NCBI RefSeq assembly: GCF_002884975.1
Contig: NZ_PJKB01000001.1
Location: forward strand, 1,016,596 to 1,080,595
Origin: Akkermansia muciniphila
GTDB lineage: Bacteria; Verrucomicrobiota; Verrucomicrobiia; Verrucomicrobiales; Akkermansiaceae
Direction of reading: 5' to 3'
Length of the DNA stretch: 64,000 nt
Shown here piece by piece: positions 63,585 to 64,000 of the stretch. Positions within the stretch are counted from its first letter, which is position 1, and every line of letters begins with the position of its first letter. The position numbers and the translations under genes were made by a program. The notes beneath the pieces are model-generated. The model ran no database searches. It was not told the DNA's origin and worked only from the letters and a program-made list of their open reading frames with translations.

Positions 63585-64000
63585 ATGACATTAAGAAAAA
63601 AGACTCTCTGGTTTTTTGGAGCTTTGAGCGTTTTTGCCGCCCTTGTCGCGGGATCCACTATTTTCTGGTTCCTCAGGAATGACCCCTCTCCCGCAGAGTG
63701 GAAGTTCAACCCCTTGTGGACAAAAGCGGAAAAGGAACAGATTCTTACCGCAGCGGACTTCACGGAGCACCGCAGTCCGGAACGTTTTATCCTCCGCGGG
63801 CTTTCTCCCAATTCCCGCCATATTGACTGGCATATGTTTTCCGAGGTTTCCATGCGCCAGTACATGCAGGAGGAGATCAAGGAAAGGCTCCAGATGATCC
63901 GGAATACGGCGGAGGGAGCAGACGGCCGCTGCCGCACATCCTCCCATGAAACCCTCCTGCACCTGGCTGCCGGGCTGGGACAGGTACAGCTGCTGAACCG
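63585..64000 (+). CDS. Ankyrin-repeat membrane protein, N-terminal part
   Basis: The gene continues past the window end. It starts MTLRKKTLWFFGALSVFAAL, a basic N-terminus and one membrane helix (residues ~8-30), followed by ~90 residues of unknown type (NPLWTKAEKEQILTAADF) and the first ankyrin-like repeat (SHETLLHLAAGLGQVQLLN). The frame is chosen over an overlapping one (63314-63682) because it runs to the window end and has a repeat signature. Possibly regulated from the invertible segment upstream. Confidence 0.65.
   Translation, partial: MTLRKKTLWFFGALSVFAALVAGSTIFWFLRNDPSPAEWKFNPLWTKAEKEQILTAADFTEHRSPERFILRGLSPNSRHIDWHMFSEVSMRQYMQEEIKERLQMIRNTAEGADGRCRTSSHETLLHLAAGLGQVQLLN

Noticed and set aside
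63314-63682. 122-codon plus-strand frame across the second invertible segment
   Set aside because: It crosses the repeat and overlaps the ankyrin gene start; its sequence is not protein-like, and the overlapping frame from 63585 runs on with an ankyrin signature.
1-64000. CRISPR array
   Set aside because: No series of regularly spaced direct repeats and no cas genes in the window.

Overview
The window looks like a chromosome segment of a gut Verrucomicrobiota, most likely Akkermansia or a close relative. This is an inference from gene content: a PEP-CTERM secreted protein, a thioester alpha-2-macroglobulin, an SHD1-thioredoxin protein, an AddAB-type nuclease and weak Shine-Dalgarno use. No rRNA or other definitive marker is present.

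Layout. 0-6.6 kb: citrate synthase, TsaB, a membrane protein with a HELTH motif, a lipoprotein, a phage-virion-like gene, two tandem secreted paralogues and a secreted thermonuclease. 6.6-9.3 kb: a decayed prophage remnant (tail-fibre-like gene, a 73-aa gene, a broken gene) beside tRNA-Arg(CCT). 9.4-27.1 kb: an unknown secreted protein, an iron alcohol dehydrogenase, a 2129-aa alpha-2-macroglobulin, a DMT exporter, an epimerase-like protein and the addB/addA pair. 27.3-38.2 kb: a PEP-CTERM protein next to an invertible-promoter candidate, a DUF6056-like membrane protein, RseP, a thioredoxin, L20/L35, a glycoside hydrolase, UvrB and two small envelope proteins.

38.3-59.3 kb: a 20.9-kb integrative island in the 3' end of tRNA-Leu(TAG), bounded by a 58-bp perfect direct repeat, with a tyrosine integrase just inside the right end. 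Cargo: a Ser/Thr-kinase-like plus TerY-like vWA pair, a complete type I restriction-modification system (hsdM-hsdS-hsdR), an XRE regulator sharing an operator-like dyad with a small secreted CxxCxGxG protein, a GYF-domain membrane protein, a frameshifted ankyrin lipoprotein, a putative abortive-infection membrane protein, a broken gene, a DUF932 cassette and a winged-helix replication-like protein. Beyond the right att site lies a fragment of the same kinase gene, suggesting the remains of a second, related island in tandem.

59.7-64 kb: a 184-aa unknown protein, an MFS transporter, nuoA followed directly by a terminator, a Cof-type HAD phosphatase and the start of an ankyrin-repeat membrane protein. 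Between the last two lies a second invertible-DNA candidate.

The most interesting signal is the pair of invertible-segment candidates (28146-28316 and 63283-63466). Both are bounded by sites of the form CGGAT-N5-ATCCG. The 5-bp core is exactly reverse-complementary within each pair (CAATA/TATTG and TGTGA/TCACA) but differs between pairs. This is what a site-specific DNA invertase acting on several loci would leave, and in the first case the segment must contain the promoter of the PEP-CTERM gene.
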